From Paraburkholderia dinghuensis (GTDB lineage: Bacteria > Pseudomonadota > Gammaproteobacteria > Burkholderiales > Burkholderiaceae), in NCBI RefSeq assembly GCF_003837865.1, contig NZ_RQIS01000004.1, positions 124,001 through 188,000 of the forward strand: 64,000 nucleotides of DNA, given 5' to 3'. Each line of letters starts with the position of its first letter. Within the stretch, counting starts at the first letter, position 1. Made by a program: the position numbers and the translations under genes. Below are positions 42,806-52,311 of the stretch, one piece after another. The notes under the pieces are model-generated. The model had not been told where the DNA came from. It did not search any database and saw only the letters and a program-made list of their open reading frames with translations.

Positions 42806-42899
42806 GGAGACGTGGCCGAGAGGTCGAAGGCACTCCCCTGCTAAGGGAGCATCTGGGCCAAAACCTGGATCGAGGGTTCGAATCCCTCCGTCTCCGCCA
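42806..42899 (+). tRNA. tRNA-Ser (anticodon GCU)
   Basis: A class II tRNA of 94 bases including the encoded CCA. The acceptor stem pairs GGAGACG with CGTCTCC, the anticodon stem CTCCC/GGGAG closes a loop with GCT, and a long variable arm and GGTTCGAATCC T-arm are present. It is read on its own, with a promoter upstream and a terminator immediately after. Confidence 0.97.
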
Positions 42900-42911
42900 G
42901 TAATGGCGGCG

Positions 42912-42950
42912 AAACCCCGCAAGTTTTCGGACTTGCGGGGTTTTTGTTTT
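42912..42950 (+). terminator. Terminator after tRNA-Ser
   Basis: AAACCCCGCAAGT and ACTTGCGGGGTTT form a 13-bp stem with a TTTTCGG loop, followed by further T-rich sequence (TTGTTTTT). Confidence 0.9.
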
Positions 42951-43320
42951 TCGGTCAGGCAGTCCGTGCATGACTGGAACTTCAGGACTGCAGAGCGCAC
43001 GGCAACGTTCTGTACCTCCGCAATTCTCGGCACTACGGCCAGGCGTGCGATGTTATGCTTCCTCGCGTCGCAAACGGACACTGACAGACAAAAGCGGACA
43101 CAAGCGCGGGCGGCCTGGCCGCATGCTGCGAACTCCGTGCATCGAATATACCCATGCGTTCTGGGCCCTACCGACTGAACAACGCGCGGCAGTGTTACGA
43201 GACGTTACGGTGGTCCGCGCACATGCCGTTTGTGCATTAGTTCTTACAAACCTGAAATATGCCGCTCGCGAGCCTGCGCTATATTTCATGCAACAAAATC
43301 TTTTGCAGAAAGGTGACTCA
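42951..43320 (+). other. Region between tRNA-Ser terminator and the His-rich protein gene
   Basis: About 370 bp without a supported gene. It probably carries the promoter of the 43321 gene: a TATATT hexamer at 43280-43285 is present, but no fitting -35 was found. GAAAGGTG just before 43321 is its ribosome binding site. Confidence 0.35.
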
Positions 43321-43674
43321 ATGAAGTTCCCACGTGTTTTAGCAATGCTCGTCGGAGGGCTGGCTATCGGAGCGTCGGGTGCGGCCGTGGCTGGCGTGAG
43401 CGTTGGCGTCAATATCGGCGTTCCAGCCCCGGTTTATGTCGCACCGGTGCCTGTCTACGCACCTCCTCCGCCACCGCCCGTCGTTTATCAGCCCGCGCCG
43501 GTTTATGCCGCGCCGGTCTATGGCGGGCCTGCCATCGTGATTGGCTGGCACGGTGACCGCTATTGGGATGGCCGCCGCTATTGGGGGCGCGACGACTGGT
43601 ATCGCCATCACGGCCACGGATACGGTCATGAATACGGCCACGGCGGCCCTCCGGGACACGAGCACTGGCACTGA
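43321..43674 (+). CDS. Small secreted Pro/His-rich protein of unknown function
   Basis: A 117-residue product with a clear signal peptide (MKFPRVLAMLVGGLAIGASG, cleavage near AVAG). The mature part has a Val/Ala/Pro/Tyr-rich stretch (PVYVAPVPVYAPPPPPPVVY), then a WHGDRYWDGRRYWGRDDWYRH segment and a tail of HGHGYGHEYGH type with about ten His. Short YXXW/RYW-rich secreted proteins of this kind are common in Burkholderiaceae without known function. The His-rich tail could bind metal. ATG 43321 has an AAAGGTG Shine-Dalgarno eight bases upstream; upstream frames are spurious. Confidence 0.78.
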   Translation: MKFPRVLAMLVGGLAIGASGAAVAGVSVGVNIGVPAPVYVAPVPVYAPPPPPPVVYQPAPVYAAPVYGGPAIVIGWHGDRYWDGRRYWGRDDWYRHHGHGYGHEYGHGGPPGHEHWH

Positions 43675-43707
43675 GCGTCACTCGTGCCGCAATTTGTGCC
43701 GCAAAAG

Positions 43708-43735
43708 AAAAGCCGCCCCCGAGGGGCGGCTTTTT
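43708..43735. terminator. Bidirectional terminator between the His-rich gene and fabI
   Basis: AAGCCGCCCC and GGGGCGGCTT form a 10-bp stem around a CGA loop, with an A-tract on the left and T-tract on the right. It serves the convergent genes on both sides. Confidence 0.88.
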
Positions 43736-43779
43736 CATGCCTTGCCGTTGCCTGCGCAACGAAGCGCGGGCGGTGCGAG

Positions 43780-44571
43780 TTATTCGTCGAGACCGGCCCT
43801 GACGCCGACCACGGCGTTAAAGCCACCATCGACGTGCAGGATCTCGGCGGTCACGCCGCCTGCGAGGTCCGAAAGCAGGAATGCGGTTGAATTGCCGACC
43901 TGTTCGATCGTCACATTACGCTGCAGCGGCGCGTTCGCCTCGACAAAGCCGAGAAGCTTGCCGAAGCTCTTGATGCCGCTCGCCGCGAGCGTCTTGATCG
44001 GGCCAGCCGAAATGCCGTTTACACGGATGCCCTTCGCGCCGAGCGACACCGCGAGGTAGCGCACGCTCGCTTCGAGCGAAGCCTTCGCGAGGCCCATCGT
44101 GTTGTAGTTCGGGATCGCGCGTTCGGCGCCGAGGTACGTGAGCGTGACGAGCGATGCGTTATCGGCGAGCATCGGCAGTGCCGCTTTCGCGAGCGCCGGG
44201 AAGCTGTAAGCCGAAATGTCGTGCGCGATGCGGAAGTTCTCGCGCGTCATGCCCTCGAGAAAATCGCCCGCGATTGCCTCGCGCGGCGCAAAACCGATCG
44301 AGTGAACGATGCCGTCGAGCGTGTCCCAGTGCTGCTTGAGATCGGTGAACAGGGCTTCGATTTGCGCGTCGTCCGCGACGTCGCAGGGAAACACCAGATT
44401 GCTGTCGAACTCGTTTGCGAATTCGACGATGCGGTCCTTGAAACGTTCGCCGACGTACGTGAACGCCAGCTCTGCGCCTTCGCGTCTGCAGGCCTGCGCG
44501 ATGCCGTATGCAATCGAACGGTTCGACAGCAGGCCGGTCAGCAGGATGCGTTTGCCAGCGAGGAAGCCCAT
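43780..44571 (-). CDS. fabI: Enoyl-[acyl-carrier-protein] reductase (NADH) FabI
   Basis: Last reductive step of each fatty acid elongation cycle, acting on enoyl-ACP in the cytosol. The 263-residue SDR-type product has the FabI cofactor motif [18 protein letters not shown] at residues 13-30. The Tyr-x6-Lys catalytic pair lies in [12 protein letters not shown], with a second conserved Tyr 11 residues before ([10 protein letters not shown]). It is the class of enzyme targeted by triclosan. It is convergent with the His-rich gene and divergent from yejA. Confidence 0.96.
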   Translation of the reverse strand: MGFLAGKRILLTGLLSNRSIAYGIAQACRREGAELAFTYVGERFKDRIVEFANEFDSNLVFPCDVADDAQIEALFTDLKQHWDTLDGIVHSIGFAPREAIAGDFLEGMTRENFRIAHDISAYSFPALAKAALPMLADNASLVTLTYLGAERAIPNYNTMGLAKASLEASVRYLAVSLGAKGIRVNGISAGPIKTLAASGIKSFGKLLGFVEANAPLQRNVTIEQVGNSTAFLLSDLAGGVTAEILHVDGGFNAVVGVRAGLDE

Positions 44572-44680
44572 GGATTCTCCTAATCAGGTCAATGCGTCGC
44601 GCGCCTCCAAATGTCGCGCCGCGCGGTTTGGGTAGAATTCTCTCACAATTGACGCGGCACACTCGGCAAATCACTTATCC

Positions 44681-46594
44681 ATGACAACAGGAACGCCCGC
44701 CAGGGCAACGCGCGCGCGGCGCGGGCACAGGGTTGCGACGTGGCTTTGCGCGTGGTCAAAGACGGGCGCGGCTTGCTGTGTGGCGCTTGCCTTGACACTC
44801 ACGGCGATGCCGTTCGCCCACGCGGCTCACGCGATTGCGCAGTTCGGCGAACCGAAATACCCGCCCGACTTCAAGCACTTCGACTACGTGAACCCGGACG
44901 CGCCCAAGGGCGGCACGCTCGTGCTCGCGAATCCGGACCGCCTCACGAGCTTTGACAAGTTCAATCCGTTCACGATGCGCGGCAACGCGGCGCCGGGCCT
45001 CGGCCTGCTGTTCGAGAGCCTGACCACGGGAAGCATGGATGAGGTGGCGTCGGCGTACGGCCTGCTGGCCGACGACATCCGCATTGCACCCGATGGGATG
45101 TCGGTGACGTTCCACCTGAATCCGCGTGCACGGTTTTCGAATGGCGACGCCGTCACCGCAGCCGACGTCAAGTTTTCGCTCGATACGCTCAAAAGCCCGC
45201 AGGCCTCGCCGCCGGTACAGGCGGCGTACGCCGAAATCACCCGCGCGGTGGTGGTCGACCCGGCGACGATCCGCTTCGAGTTCCGCAACCGCAGCCGCGA
45301 ACTGCCGCTGATCGCGGGCGGCATGCCCGTGTTCTCGCACAAGTGGGGATTGCGCGCTGACGGAACCCGCATCCCGTTCGACCAGCTTGCGTTCGAGGAG
45401 CCGATCGGCAGCGGGCCGTATGTGATCGAGCGTTATTCGACCGGCCGCACGATCACCTACAAGCTCGATCCGCGCTACTGGGGCGGGGACTTGCCGGTGC
45501 GCGTTGGCACGAACAACTTCGAGCGCATCACATACAAGCTCTATTCCGACGATGTGGCCCGTCTCGAAGCGTTCAAGGCCGGCGAGTACGACGTGCTCGT
45601 CGAATACATTGCGCGCAACTGGGTGCGGCGCGACGTCGGCAAGCGTTTCGACAGCGCCGAACTGATCAAGCGCGAGTTCCCGCATCACAACGGCACAGGC
45701 ATGCAGGGATTCGTCATGAACCAGCGCAAGCCGCTGTTTCAGGACGTGCGTGTGCGTGCAGCGTTCGATCTCGCGCTCGATTTCCAGTGGCTCAACCGCA
45801 TGCTGTTTTACGGTCAGTACAGGCGCCTCGACAGCTGGTTCGCGAATACGGACATGCAGGCGAGGGGGCTGCCGTCGCCGGGCGAGCTGGCGCTGCTCGA
45901 TCCGTGGCGCGACGAACTCGATCCGGTGGTGTTCGGTCCGCTGCCGCTGCAGCCGAGCACCGATCCGCCCGGCTCGCTGCGGGCAAACCTGCTCAAGGCG
46001 CGCGAGCTGCTTGGTGAGGCGGGCTGGACGTATCGCGACGGCGCGCTGCGCAACGCACAGGGCCAGCCGTTCGTGTTCGAAGTGCTCGACGATACGAGTT
46101 CGTCGGCGTCGTGGGCGTCGGTCATGGCGCAGTACACGCAGGCGCTCGGTCGCCTTGGCATTCGCGTGAACTATCGCGCGGTGGATTTCGCGCTCTACCA
46201 GAAGCGGCTCGACGCCTTCGACTTCGACATGACGACTATCCGCTTTCCCGACTCGCAGGTGCCAGGGACGGAACTGATCGACCGCTTCGGCAGCAAGGCC
46301 GCGGGCGAACCTGGTTCGGGTAATTCCATTGGCCTGAAGTCGCCGGCCGTCGACGCGATCCTCAAGGCGCTGACGCAGGCGCAGACGCTCCCGCAACTGC
46401 TCGATGCCACGCATGCGCTCGACCGGGTGCTGATGCACGGCTACTATGTCGTACCGCAGTGGTACAACGCGACGCACCGCGTCGCGTTCCGCAACACGCT
46501 CGCGTACCCGGCGACGCTGCCGCGATACTACGGCGCAATCGACTGGATCATCACGACATGGTGGTTCAAGCCGCAACCGGGCACGACGCCCTGA
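44681..46594 (+). CDS. yejA: YejA-type extracellular solute-binding protein (family 5)
   Basis: Periplasmic binding protein of the Yej ABC transporter, which imports peptides and, in E. coli, microcin C. The 637-residue product has a signal peptide after an Arg-rich N-terminus (hydrophobic segment about residues 30-48, ending AHAAHA). The family 5 signature region is SFDKFNPFTMRGNAAPGLGLLFESL, with the YejA-type DARFSNGDAVTAADV-like strand (RFSNGDAVTAADVKFS). It begins the yejABEF order completed downstream, 42 bp before yejB. The ligand here is unknown. Confidence 0.93.
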   Translation: MTTGTPARATRARRGHRVATWLCAWSKTGAACCVALALTLTAMPFAHAAHAIAQFGEPKYPPDFKHFDYVNPDAPKGGTLVLANPDRLTSFDKFNPFTMRGNAAPGLGLLFESLTTGSMDEVASAYGLLADDIRIAPDGMSVTFHLNPRARFSNGDAVTAADVKFSLDTLKSPQASPPVQAAYAEITRAVVVDPATIRFEFRNRSRELPLIAGGMPVFSHKWGLRADGTRIPFDQLAFEEPIGSGPYVIERYSTGRTITYKLDPRYWGGDLPVRVGTNNFERITYKLYSDDVARLEAFKAGEYDVLVEYIARNWVRRDVGKRFDSAELIKREFPHHNGTGMQGFVMNQRKPLFQDVRVRAAFDLALDFQWLNRMLFYGQYRRLDSWFANTDMQARGLPSPGELALLDPWRDELDPVVFGPLPLQPSTDPPGSLRANLLKARELLGEAGWTYRDGALRNAQGQPFVFEVLDDTSSSASWASVMAQYTQALGRLGIRVNYRAVDFALYQKRLDAFDFDMTTIRFPDSQVPGTELIDRFGSKAAGEPGSGNSIGLKSPAVDAILKALTQAQTLPQLLDATHALDRVLMHGYYVVPQWYNATHRVAFRNTLAYPATLPRYYGAIDWIITTWWFKPQPGTTP

Positions 46595-46636
46595 CGCGGT
46601 CTCGCTACGTTGCCCCAACCCACGGACGCCAGGACC

Positions 46637-47674
46637 ATGTGGAGCTATATCGTCAAACGCCTGCTGCTGATGATCCCGACGCTGCTCGGCGTGCTCACGC
46701 TGACCTTCGCCGTGATCCAGTTCGTGCCGGGTGGCCCCGTCGAGCAGGCGGTCCGCGAGTTACGCCGCGGCGCGGAGCAGGGCATGCCGTTCGGCATGCG
46801 CGCACACTCCGGTGTCGACGCGCAGCAGGTCGCGCAGCTCAAAGCGCTCTACGGCTTCGACAAGCCGCCGCTCCAGCGCTATGTGCTGATGCTCGGGCGC
46901 TTCGCGCGTTTTGACCTCGGGCAGAGCTACTTTCATCACCAGAGCGTGTGGTCGCTGATCGTCTCGAAGCTGCCGGTGTCGATCAGCATCGGGCTCTGGA
47001 CGTTCTTTTTCACGTACCTGATATCGGTGCCGTTGGGTATCGCGAAAGCGGTGCGCAACGGCTCGCGCTTCGACCTCGTGACGAGCCTGATCGTGCTGAT
47101 CGGCTATGCGATTCCGGGCTTCGTGCTAGGTGTGCTGCTGCTCGTGCTGTTCGGCGGCGGCACGTTCCTGCAGTTGTTCCCGCTGCGCAATCTCACCTCC
47201 GACAACTGGGACACCTTGTCGTGGGGCGGCAAGATTCTCGACTACCTGTGGCATATCACGCTGCCCGTGACGGCGTCGGTGGTGGGCAGTTTCGCCGTGA
47301 CCACGATGCTGACGAAAAACGCGTTTCTCGAAGAGATCCGCCGGCAATACGTGCTGACTGCCCGCGCGAAGGGGCTCGCTGAGCGCACCGTGCTCTGGAA
47401 GCACGTGTTCCGCAACGCGCTTTTACCACTCGTCGTGGGCTTTCCTGCAGCGTTTATCGGCGCGTTCTTTACTGGAAGCCTGCTGATCGAAACACTTTTT
47501 TCGCTCGATGGACTGGGGCTGCTCTCGTACGAGTCGGTGGTGCGGCGCGACTATCCGGTCGTGCTCGGCACGCTTTATCTCTTCACATTGATCGGACTGC
47601 TGACGAAACTGATCTCCGATCTCTGTTACGTGTGGGTCGATCCCCGCATCCAATTCGAACAACTGGAGCGCTGA
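46637..47674 (+). CDS. yejB: ABC transporter permease YejB
   Basis: Inner-membrane permease of 345 residues with the N-terminal transmembrane helix MWSYIVKRLLLMIPTLLGVL and the DppB-like N-terminal domain. The EAA loop EEIRRQYVLTARAKGLAERTVLWKH is typical of the peptide-transporter permease family. The ATG at 46637 is chosen; a TTG at 46610 is an alternative. It follows yejA and precedes yejE with only one base between stop and start, so translation is coupled. Confidence 0.93.
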   Translation: MWSYIVKRLLLMIPTLLGVLTLTFAVIQFVPGGPVEQAVRELRRGAEQGMPFGMRAHSGVDAQQVAQLKALYGFDKPPLQRYVLMLGRFARFDLGQSYFHHQSVWSLIVSKLPVSISIGLWTFFFTYLISVPLGIAKAVRNGSRFDLVTSLIVLIGYAIPGFVLGVLLLVLFGGGTFLQLFPLRNLTSDNWDTLSWGGKILDYLWHITLPVTASVVGSFAVTTMLTKNAFLEEIRRQYVLTARAKGLAERTVLWKHVFRNALLPLVVGFPAAFIGAFFTGSLLIETLFSLDGLGLLSYESVVRRDYPVVLGTLYLFTLIGLLTKLISDLCYVWVDPRIQFEQLER

Positions 47675-47675
47675 G

Positions 47676-48788
47676 TTGAACCGAGTCCGCCCCAGCATCG
47701 ACACCGATTCCGAACCGCGCACCGAGTCCGTGAAGGCCTTCCGGTCGCCCACGCCCGCACGGCGTGTGTGGTCGCGCTTCAGGCAGCAGCGGCTCGGCTA
47801 CTGGAGCCTGATTGTGTTTCTCGTCGCGTTCGCGGCGAGCCTCGCAGCGCCGCTCTGGAGCAACGACAAGCCGCTCGCGGTGCGCTACGATGGCCATCTG
47901 TATTTCCCGCTCTTCAAGGACTACCCGGAGACCGTGTTCGGCGGCGACTTCCCGTCGCCCGCCGACTATCTCGATCCGTATATTCGCCACCGGTTCGACA
48001 CGCCCGGCAATTTTGCGATCTATCCGCCGAATCCGTACTACTACGACACGCTCAACTACTTCGCAAAGGTGCCGAACCCGGCGCCGCCGTCGCGGCAGAA
48101 CTGGCTCGGCACGGACCAGAACGGCCGCGACCTGTTTGCGCGGCTCGTCTACGGCTTTCGTGTGTCGGTGGAATTCGGGCTAGTGCTCACCGCCATCGGC
48201 ACGATTCTCGGGGTGCTGGCGGGGGCGGTGCAGGGGTACTTCGGTGGCAGGGTCGATATCGTCGGGCAGCGGCTCATCGAAATCTGGAGCGCGATGCCGG
48301 AGCTTTATCTGCTCATCATTTTTGCCTCGATCTTCGAGCCCGGCTTCATCCTGCTGATCGTGTTGCTGTCACTCTTCGGCTGGATCGGGCTCTCCGATTA
48401 CGTGCGGGCCGAATTCCTGCGCAACCGCAACCAGGACTACGTGCTTGCCGCACGCGCGATGGGCCTGTCGAACTGGCAGATCATCTGGCGCCACGTCCTG
48501 CCTAACAGCCTTACGCCCGTTATCACGTTCCTTCCGTTCCGCATGAGCGGCTCGATCCTTGCGTTGACGAGCCTCGATTTTCTCGGCCTTGGCGTACCGC
48601 CGCCGACGCCGAGCCTCGGCGAACTGCTCGCCCAGGGCAAGGGCAATCTGGACGCGTGGTGGATCTCGATGTCGACGTTCGGCGTGCTGGTCGTCACGCT
48701 CCTTTTGCTTACGTTCATGGGCGACGCGCTGCGCAATGCACTGGACACGCGCATTTCCGACGCGATGAAAGCGGGAGGCAACCAGTGA
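47676..48788 (+). CDS. yejE: ABC transporter permease YejE
   Basis: Second permease, 370 residues, with a first helix at about residues 41-60 (LGYWSLIVFLVAFAA), a long periplasmic insertion containing the aromatic segment NPYYYDTLNYFAKV, and the EAA loop EFLRNRNQDYVLAARAMGLSNW. The start is TTG at 47676, one base after the yejB stop; a GTG near 47727 would give a slightly shorter product. The stop overlaps the yejF start (GTGA), again pointing to coupled translation in yejABEF. Confidence 0.93.
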   Translation: MNRVRPSIDTDSEPRTESVKAFRSPTPARRVWSRFRQQRLGYWSLIVFLVAFAASLAAPLWSNDKPLAVRYDGHLYFPLFKDYPETVFGGDFPSPADYLDPYIRHRFDTPGNFAIYPPNPYYYDTLNYFAKVPNPAPPSRQNWLGTDQNGRDLFARLVYGFRVSVEFGLVLTAIGTILGVLAGAVQGYFGGRVDIVGQRLIEIWSAMPELYLLIIFASIFEPGFILLIVLLSLFGWIGLSDYVRAEFLRNRNQDYVLAARAMGLSNWQIIWRHVLPNSLTPVITFLPFRMSGSILALTSLDFLGLGVPPPTPSLGELLAQGKGNLDAWWISMSTFGVLVVTLLLLTFMGDALRNALDTRISDAMKAGGNQ

Positions 48789-50404
48789 GCGCGCAACAAC
48801 TGGCAGGCACTGCGCCGCTGCTCGAAATCGAACGCCTTTCCGTGCGCTTCGGGGAGACGCTCGCCGTCGATGACGTCTCGCTCGCCATCGGGCGTGGCGA
48901 ACGCGTCGCTCTGGTCGGCGAATCAGGCTCAGGCAAGACCGTGACGGCGCTCGCCGTATTGCGCCTCTTGCGCGATGCGCAGGTGACAGGGACGATCCGG
49001 CTCGACGGTGAGGATCTGCTCGCGAAGAGCGAGCGTGCGATGCGAGGCCTGCGCGGCAGCGACATCGCGATGATCTTCCAGGAGCCGATGACGGCGCTTA
49101 ATCCGCTCTACACGATCGGCGAGCAGATCGCAGAGACGATCGTGCTGCATGACGGCGTGTCGAAGAAGGAGGCCTACGAACGCGCCGTGGGGCTCCTCGA
49201 GCGCACGGGCATCCCGGAGCCGCGCCGGCGCATTCTGAACTATCCGCATCAACTGTCGGGCGGCCAGCGTCAGCGCGTGATGATCGCGATGGCGCTCGCG
49301 TGCCGGCCGCGCCTGTTGCTCGCCGATGAACCCACCACGGCGCTCGACGTGACGATCCGCGGCCAGATCGTCGAATTGCTGCTCGAACTGCAGCGCGACG
49401 AAGCCGCACGCGGCGGCATGTCGGTGCTGCTGATTACCCACGACCTCAATCTCGTGCGCCGCTTCGCGCAGCGCGTGGCGGTGATGGAGCAGGGCAAGCT
49501 CGTGGAGACGGGGAGCGTCGAGCAGATTTTCGCGTCGCCGCAACATCCGTACACGCAGCGGCTGATCGCGAGCCGCCCGGTGCGCAATGTGCTGCCGGTG
49601 CTGCCGCTTGCACCGGTGCTGCTCGAGGCGAAAGACGTCGTCGTCGATTTCCCGACGAAGCTGACCGGCTTCAGGGGTTGGTGGCACAAGGGGCATTTTC
49701 GGGCGGTCGATACCGCAAGCTTGTCGGTGCGGCAGGGCGAGACGCTTGGGATCGTCGGCGAATCGGGGTCGGGAAAGACGACGCTCGCGATGGCAATGTT
49801 GGGCCTGCAACGAACCGCCGCAGGCCAGGTCGAGTTTCAGGGCAAGCCGGTCAAGAGCTATCAGGGGCGCGAGAAGCTCTCGTTGCGCTCGCATCTGCAG
49901 GTGGTCTTTCAGGACCCGTTCAGTTCGCTTTCGCCGCGGCAGACTATCGAACGCATCGTCGGCGAAGGGCTTGCGCTGCATCGGCCGGATCTCGCCAGCG
50001 AGGAGCGCAGGAAGCGCATCGTTGCGACGTTGCGCGAAGTCGGACTCGACCGCACGGCATTGCAGCGTTACCCGCACGAGTTCTCGGGCGGGCAGCGCCA
50101 GCGTATCGCCATTGCGCGGACGCTCGTGCTGGAGCCGCGGGTGATCGTGCTTGACGAGCCGACCAGCGCGCTCGACGTGTCGATCCAGCAGCAGGTATTG
50201 CGTTTGCTCACAGATTTGCAGCGCAGGTACAACCTGGGCTACGTGTTCATCAGCCACGACCTCGAGGTGATCGGCGCGATGGCACACCGCGTGGCGGTGA
50301 TGCAGAACGGTGCGATCGTCGAGGCGGGTGACGTAGGAAAAATCTTCGACGACCCGACCCATCCTTACACGCGCAAGCTATTGAAAGCGGCCTTGGCGCG
50401 ATGA
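48785..50404 (+). CDS. yejF: ABC transporter ATP-binding protein YejF (two ATPase domains)
   Basis: A 539-residue double ATPase: first Walker A GESGSGKTVTAL near residues 42-53 with signature LSGGQRQRVMIAMAL and DEPTTALDV, and second Walker A GESGSGKTTLAM near 322-333 with FSGGQRQRIAIARTL and DEPTSALDV. Both domains are of the oligopeptide/nickel transporter class. The GTG start at 48785 overlaps the yejE stop by four bases. It completes the four-gene importer; no regulator gene is next to it. Confidence 0.95.
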   Translation: MSAQQLAGTAPLLEIERLSVRFGETLAVDDVSLAIGRGERVALVGESGSGKTVTALAVLRLLRDAQVTGTIRLDGEDLLAKSERAMRGLRGSDIAMIFQEPMTALNPLYTIGEQIAETIVLHDGVSKKEAYERAVGLLERTGIPEPRRRILNYPHQLSGGQRQRVMIAMALACRPRLLLADEPTTALDVTIRGQIVELLLELQRDEAARGGMSVLLITHDLNLVRRFAQRVAVMEQGKLVETGSVEQIFASPQHPYTQRLIASRPVRNVLPVLPLAPVLLEAKDVVVDFPTKLTGFRGWWHKGHFRAVDTASLSVRQGETLGIVGESGSGKTTLAMAMLGLQRTAAGQVEFQGKPVKSYQGREKLSLRSHLQVVFQDPFSSLSPRQTIERIVGEGLALHRPDLASEERRKRIVATLREVGLDRTALQRYPHEFSGGQRQRIAIARTLVLEPRVIVLDEPTSALDVSIQQQVLRLLTDLQRRYNLGYVFISHDLEVIGAMAHRVAVMQNGAIVEAGDVGKIFDDPTHPYTRKLLKAALAR

Positions 50405-50461
50405 CAGTAAAAAAACCTTCATCAATGGTGCTCGCATCGTGATTGTATTTTTCTATTTGTT

Positions 50462-50490
50462 TTGACACACAAATACTTACTGGCTAGTAT
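50462..50490 (+). promoter_or_regulatory. Promoter of the NlpC/P60 gene
   Basis: TTGACA (50462-50467, perfect -35) and TAGTAT (50485-50490) are separated by 17 bp. Transcription would start near 50497, about 45 bases before the preferred ATG. Confidence 0.78.
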
Positions 50491-50541
50491 CGACCAAACT
50501 TTTCACTAACCTCCTGATTCGTGGGCATTTTCTACCGAACG

Positions 50542-51240
50542 ATGCGGCACCGATACTTGACCCAGGCATGCACGCGCGTCGTCGCCGGGATGTTCATCGG
50601 CGTACTGATGGCCGCTGCTCCCGGCGCGTTCGCCGACGAAGCGAGCAGCTTTAGCCAGAATGCCACCTATTCGCCGAACAACGCGGCGAATTCCCAAGGT
50701 TCACAACTCGCCAATGCGCAGTCCACCGACCAGGCGGCTCCGGCCCCGGCGGAAAGCAGCGCTAGATCGTTCCTGTCCGGCATGGCCGGCAAGGCAGGCG
50801 ACGTGGTTGTGGGCGCTCTCAACATGATCGGCGTCCGTTATCGCTGGGGCGGCAACACCCCGGATTCGGGCCTCGACTGCAGCGGCTTCGTGCGCTACGT
50901 GTTCCGTGACACGCTCGGCATGTCGCTGCCGCGCAGTGCGGTGGAAATGAGCCGCGTCGGCGAAAAGGTCAGCATGAGCAACCTCAAGCCGGGCGACCTC
51001 GTGTTCTTCAACACGATGCGCCGCACGTTCTCGCACGTCGGCATCTATATCGGTGACAACAAATTCGTGCATTCGCCGTCTACCGGCAGCACGATTCGCG
51101 TCGACGATCTCGATGACGGCTACTGGGAAAAACGCTTCACCGGCGCGCGCCGCGTTGAAGCGTCGTTTACGCCGCAACAGCAGCAGGACCTGAGGCAGCG
51201 CGTGAGCGTTCAGCTCAACGGTACTTCCGGTAGCAACTGA
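50542..51240 (+). CDS. NlpC/P60 family peptidoglycan endopeptidase
   Basis: A 232-residue secreted cell-wall hydrolase. A signal peptide covers about residues 1-32 (GVLMAAAPGAFA-D). A Ser/Asn/Gln/Ala-rich linker follows, and the NlpC domain starts about residue 83. The catalytic Cys113 is in DCSGFVRYVF, His165 in FSHVGIYIGD and His177 in KFVHSP. A GTG at 50521 is an alternative start with a weaker signal-peptide N-terminus; neither start has a good Shine-Dalgarno. It has its own promoter and a strong terminator. Confidence 0.9.
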   Translation: MRHRYLTQACTRVVAGMFIGVLMAAAPGAFADEASSFSQNATYSPNNAANSQGSQLANAQSTDQAAPAPAESSARSFLSGMAGKAGDVVVGALNMIGVRYRWGGNTPDSGLDCSGFVRYVFRDTLGMSLPRSAVEMSRVGEKVSMSNLKPGDLVFFNTMRRTFSHVGIYIGDNKFVHSPSTGSTIRVDDLDDGYWEKRFTGARRVEASFTPQQQQDLRQRVSVQLNGTSGSN

Positions 51241-51298
51241 GCCCCGCCTTCAGGCTTACCCCCCGCCTTCAGGCGATTCCAGGCAGTTTCGGGCCAAT

Positions 51299-51330
51299 AA
51301 AATGCCTGCTTGATTCAAGCAGGCATTTTT
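51299..51330. terminator. Bidirectional terminator between NlpC and patatin genes
   Basis: AATGCCTGCTTG and CAAGCAGGCATT form a 12-bp perfect stem with loop ATT, followed by T bases on the right and A bases on the left. It serves the convergent pair. Confidence 0.9.
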
Positions 51331-51357
51331 CATTGGCGGGCCGCAGCGCGCATCACC

Positions 51358-52311
51358 TCACGCGGTCGCGACGCGGGCCGCAGCCAGCTTGCGCTCCAGC
51401 TCCGGCATCATTTTCGCCACGGCTTCTTCGCCCGCGAGAATGGCCGCGTTGCGCTGGCCGAAGTCGCTGCCCGCCATCGCGTTCAGGGCTGGCCGGATCA
51501 CGACATCGGCATATTTGTCGAGCTCGTAGGTCTTGATCGACTGGCCCATGATCGTGAAAGTCTGCATCAGCACGCCGAACTGGCTATCCGTCGCGGCCGT
51601 TTCCGGGCGCGCCGAGATATCCACCGCGATCACGAAGTCGGCCCCCATCTTGCGCGCGAACGCAGCCGGGACCGGGCTCACGAGGCCGCCGTCGACGTAT
51701 TCGCGTCCGCCGATCTTCACGGGGTCGAATATCGACGGCAGGCTGCACGACGCGCGCACCGCGACGCCAGTGTTGCCGCGCTGGAACAGGATCGGCTGAC
51801 CGTTATGGAGGTCGGTGGCGACGATGCCGAGAGGTATCGTCATTTTCTCGATCGGACGGTCGCGCAGGGTGGTGTTCAGATAATTCTGCAGCGCGACGCC
51901 ACGCAGGAAGCCGCGCGTGCTGAAGGGCATGGCCCAGTCGCTGATCGACGCTTCATCCATCGTCAGGGCGAGTTTGTTGATCGCGAAACCATTCATGCCC
52001 GAGGCGTAGAGCGCTGCGACCACCGAGCCCGCGCTCGTCCCCGCAACCAGATCGACTTTGATGTTGCGCGCTTCAAGTGCCTTGATCACGCCGATGTGCG
52101 CGAAGCCGCGCGCGGCGCCGCCTCCAAGCGCGAGGCCGACACGGATCGGGCGAACCGGTTTCGCGACGGGCGGTGGCGGGGTGGTCGTCGCGGCGACGGG
52201 CGGCGTGACCTTTGCGGTTTCAACGCGCGCTGTCGTGCAGGCGGCGAGGGCAGTGGACGCAGCCGCGAGCGTAAAGCTGCGACGGCTCAAAGAGGGCGAT
52301 GACGACTTCAA
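51358..52311 (-). CDS. Patatin-like phospholipase lipoprotein (RssA family)
   Basis: A 317-residue patatin-domain hydrolase. The N-terminus (SFTLAAASTALAAC) is a lipoprotein signal with the lipidated Cys at residue 25. The oxyanion loop GLALGGGAARGFAHIGVI, the nucleophile motif GTSAGSV and the catalytic Asp in EYVDGGLVSPVP are all present. The start is TTG at 52311, supported by a GGAGA Shine-Dalgarno six bases upstream. The substrate is unknown; localisation should be membrane-anchored. It is convergent with the NlpC gene. Confidence 0.9.
   Translation of the reverse strand: MKSSSPSLSRRSFTLAAASTALAACTTARVETAKVTPPVAATTTPPPPVAKPVRPIRVGLALGGGAARGFAHIGVIKALEARNIKVDLVAGTSAGSVVAALYASGMNGFAINKLALTMDEASISDWAMPFSTRGFLRGVALQNYLNTTLRDRPIEKMTIPLGIVATDLHNGQPILFQRGNTGVAVRASCSLPSIFDPVKIGGREYVDGGLVSPVPAAFARKMGADFVIAVDISARPETAATDSQFGVLMQTFTIMGQSIKTYELDKYADVVIRPALNAMAGSDFGQRNAAILAGEEAVAKMMPELERKLAAARVATA

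Noticed and set aside
44756..46618. 620-residue frame antisense to yejA
   Set aside because: Same reasons: no domain, fully overlapping a clear gene.
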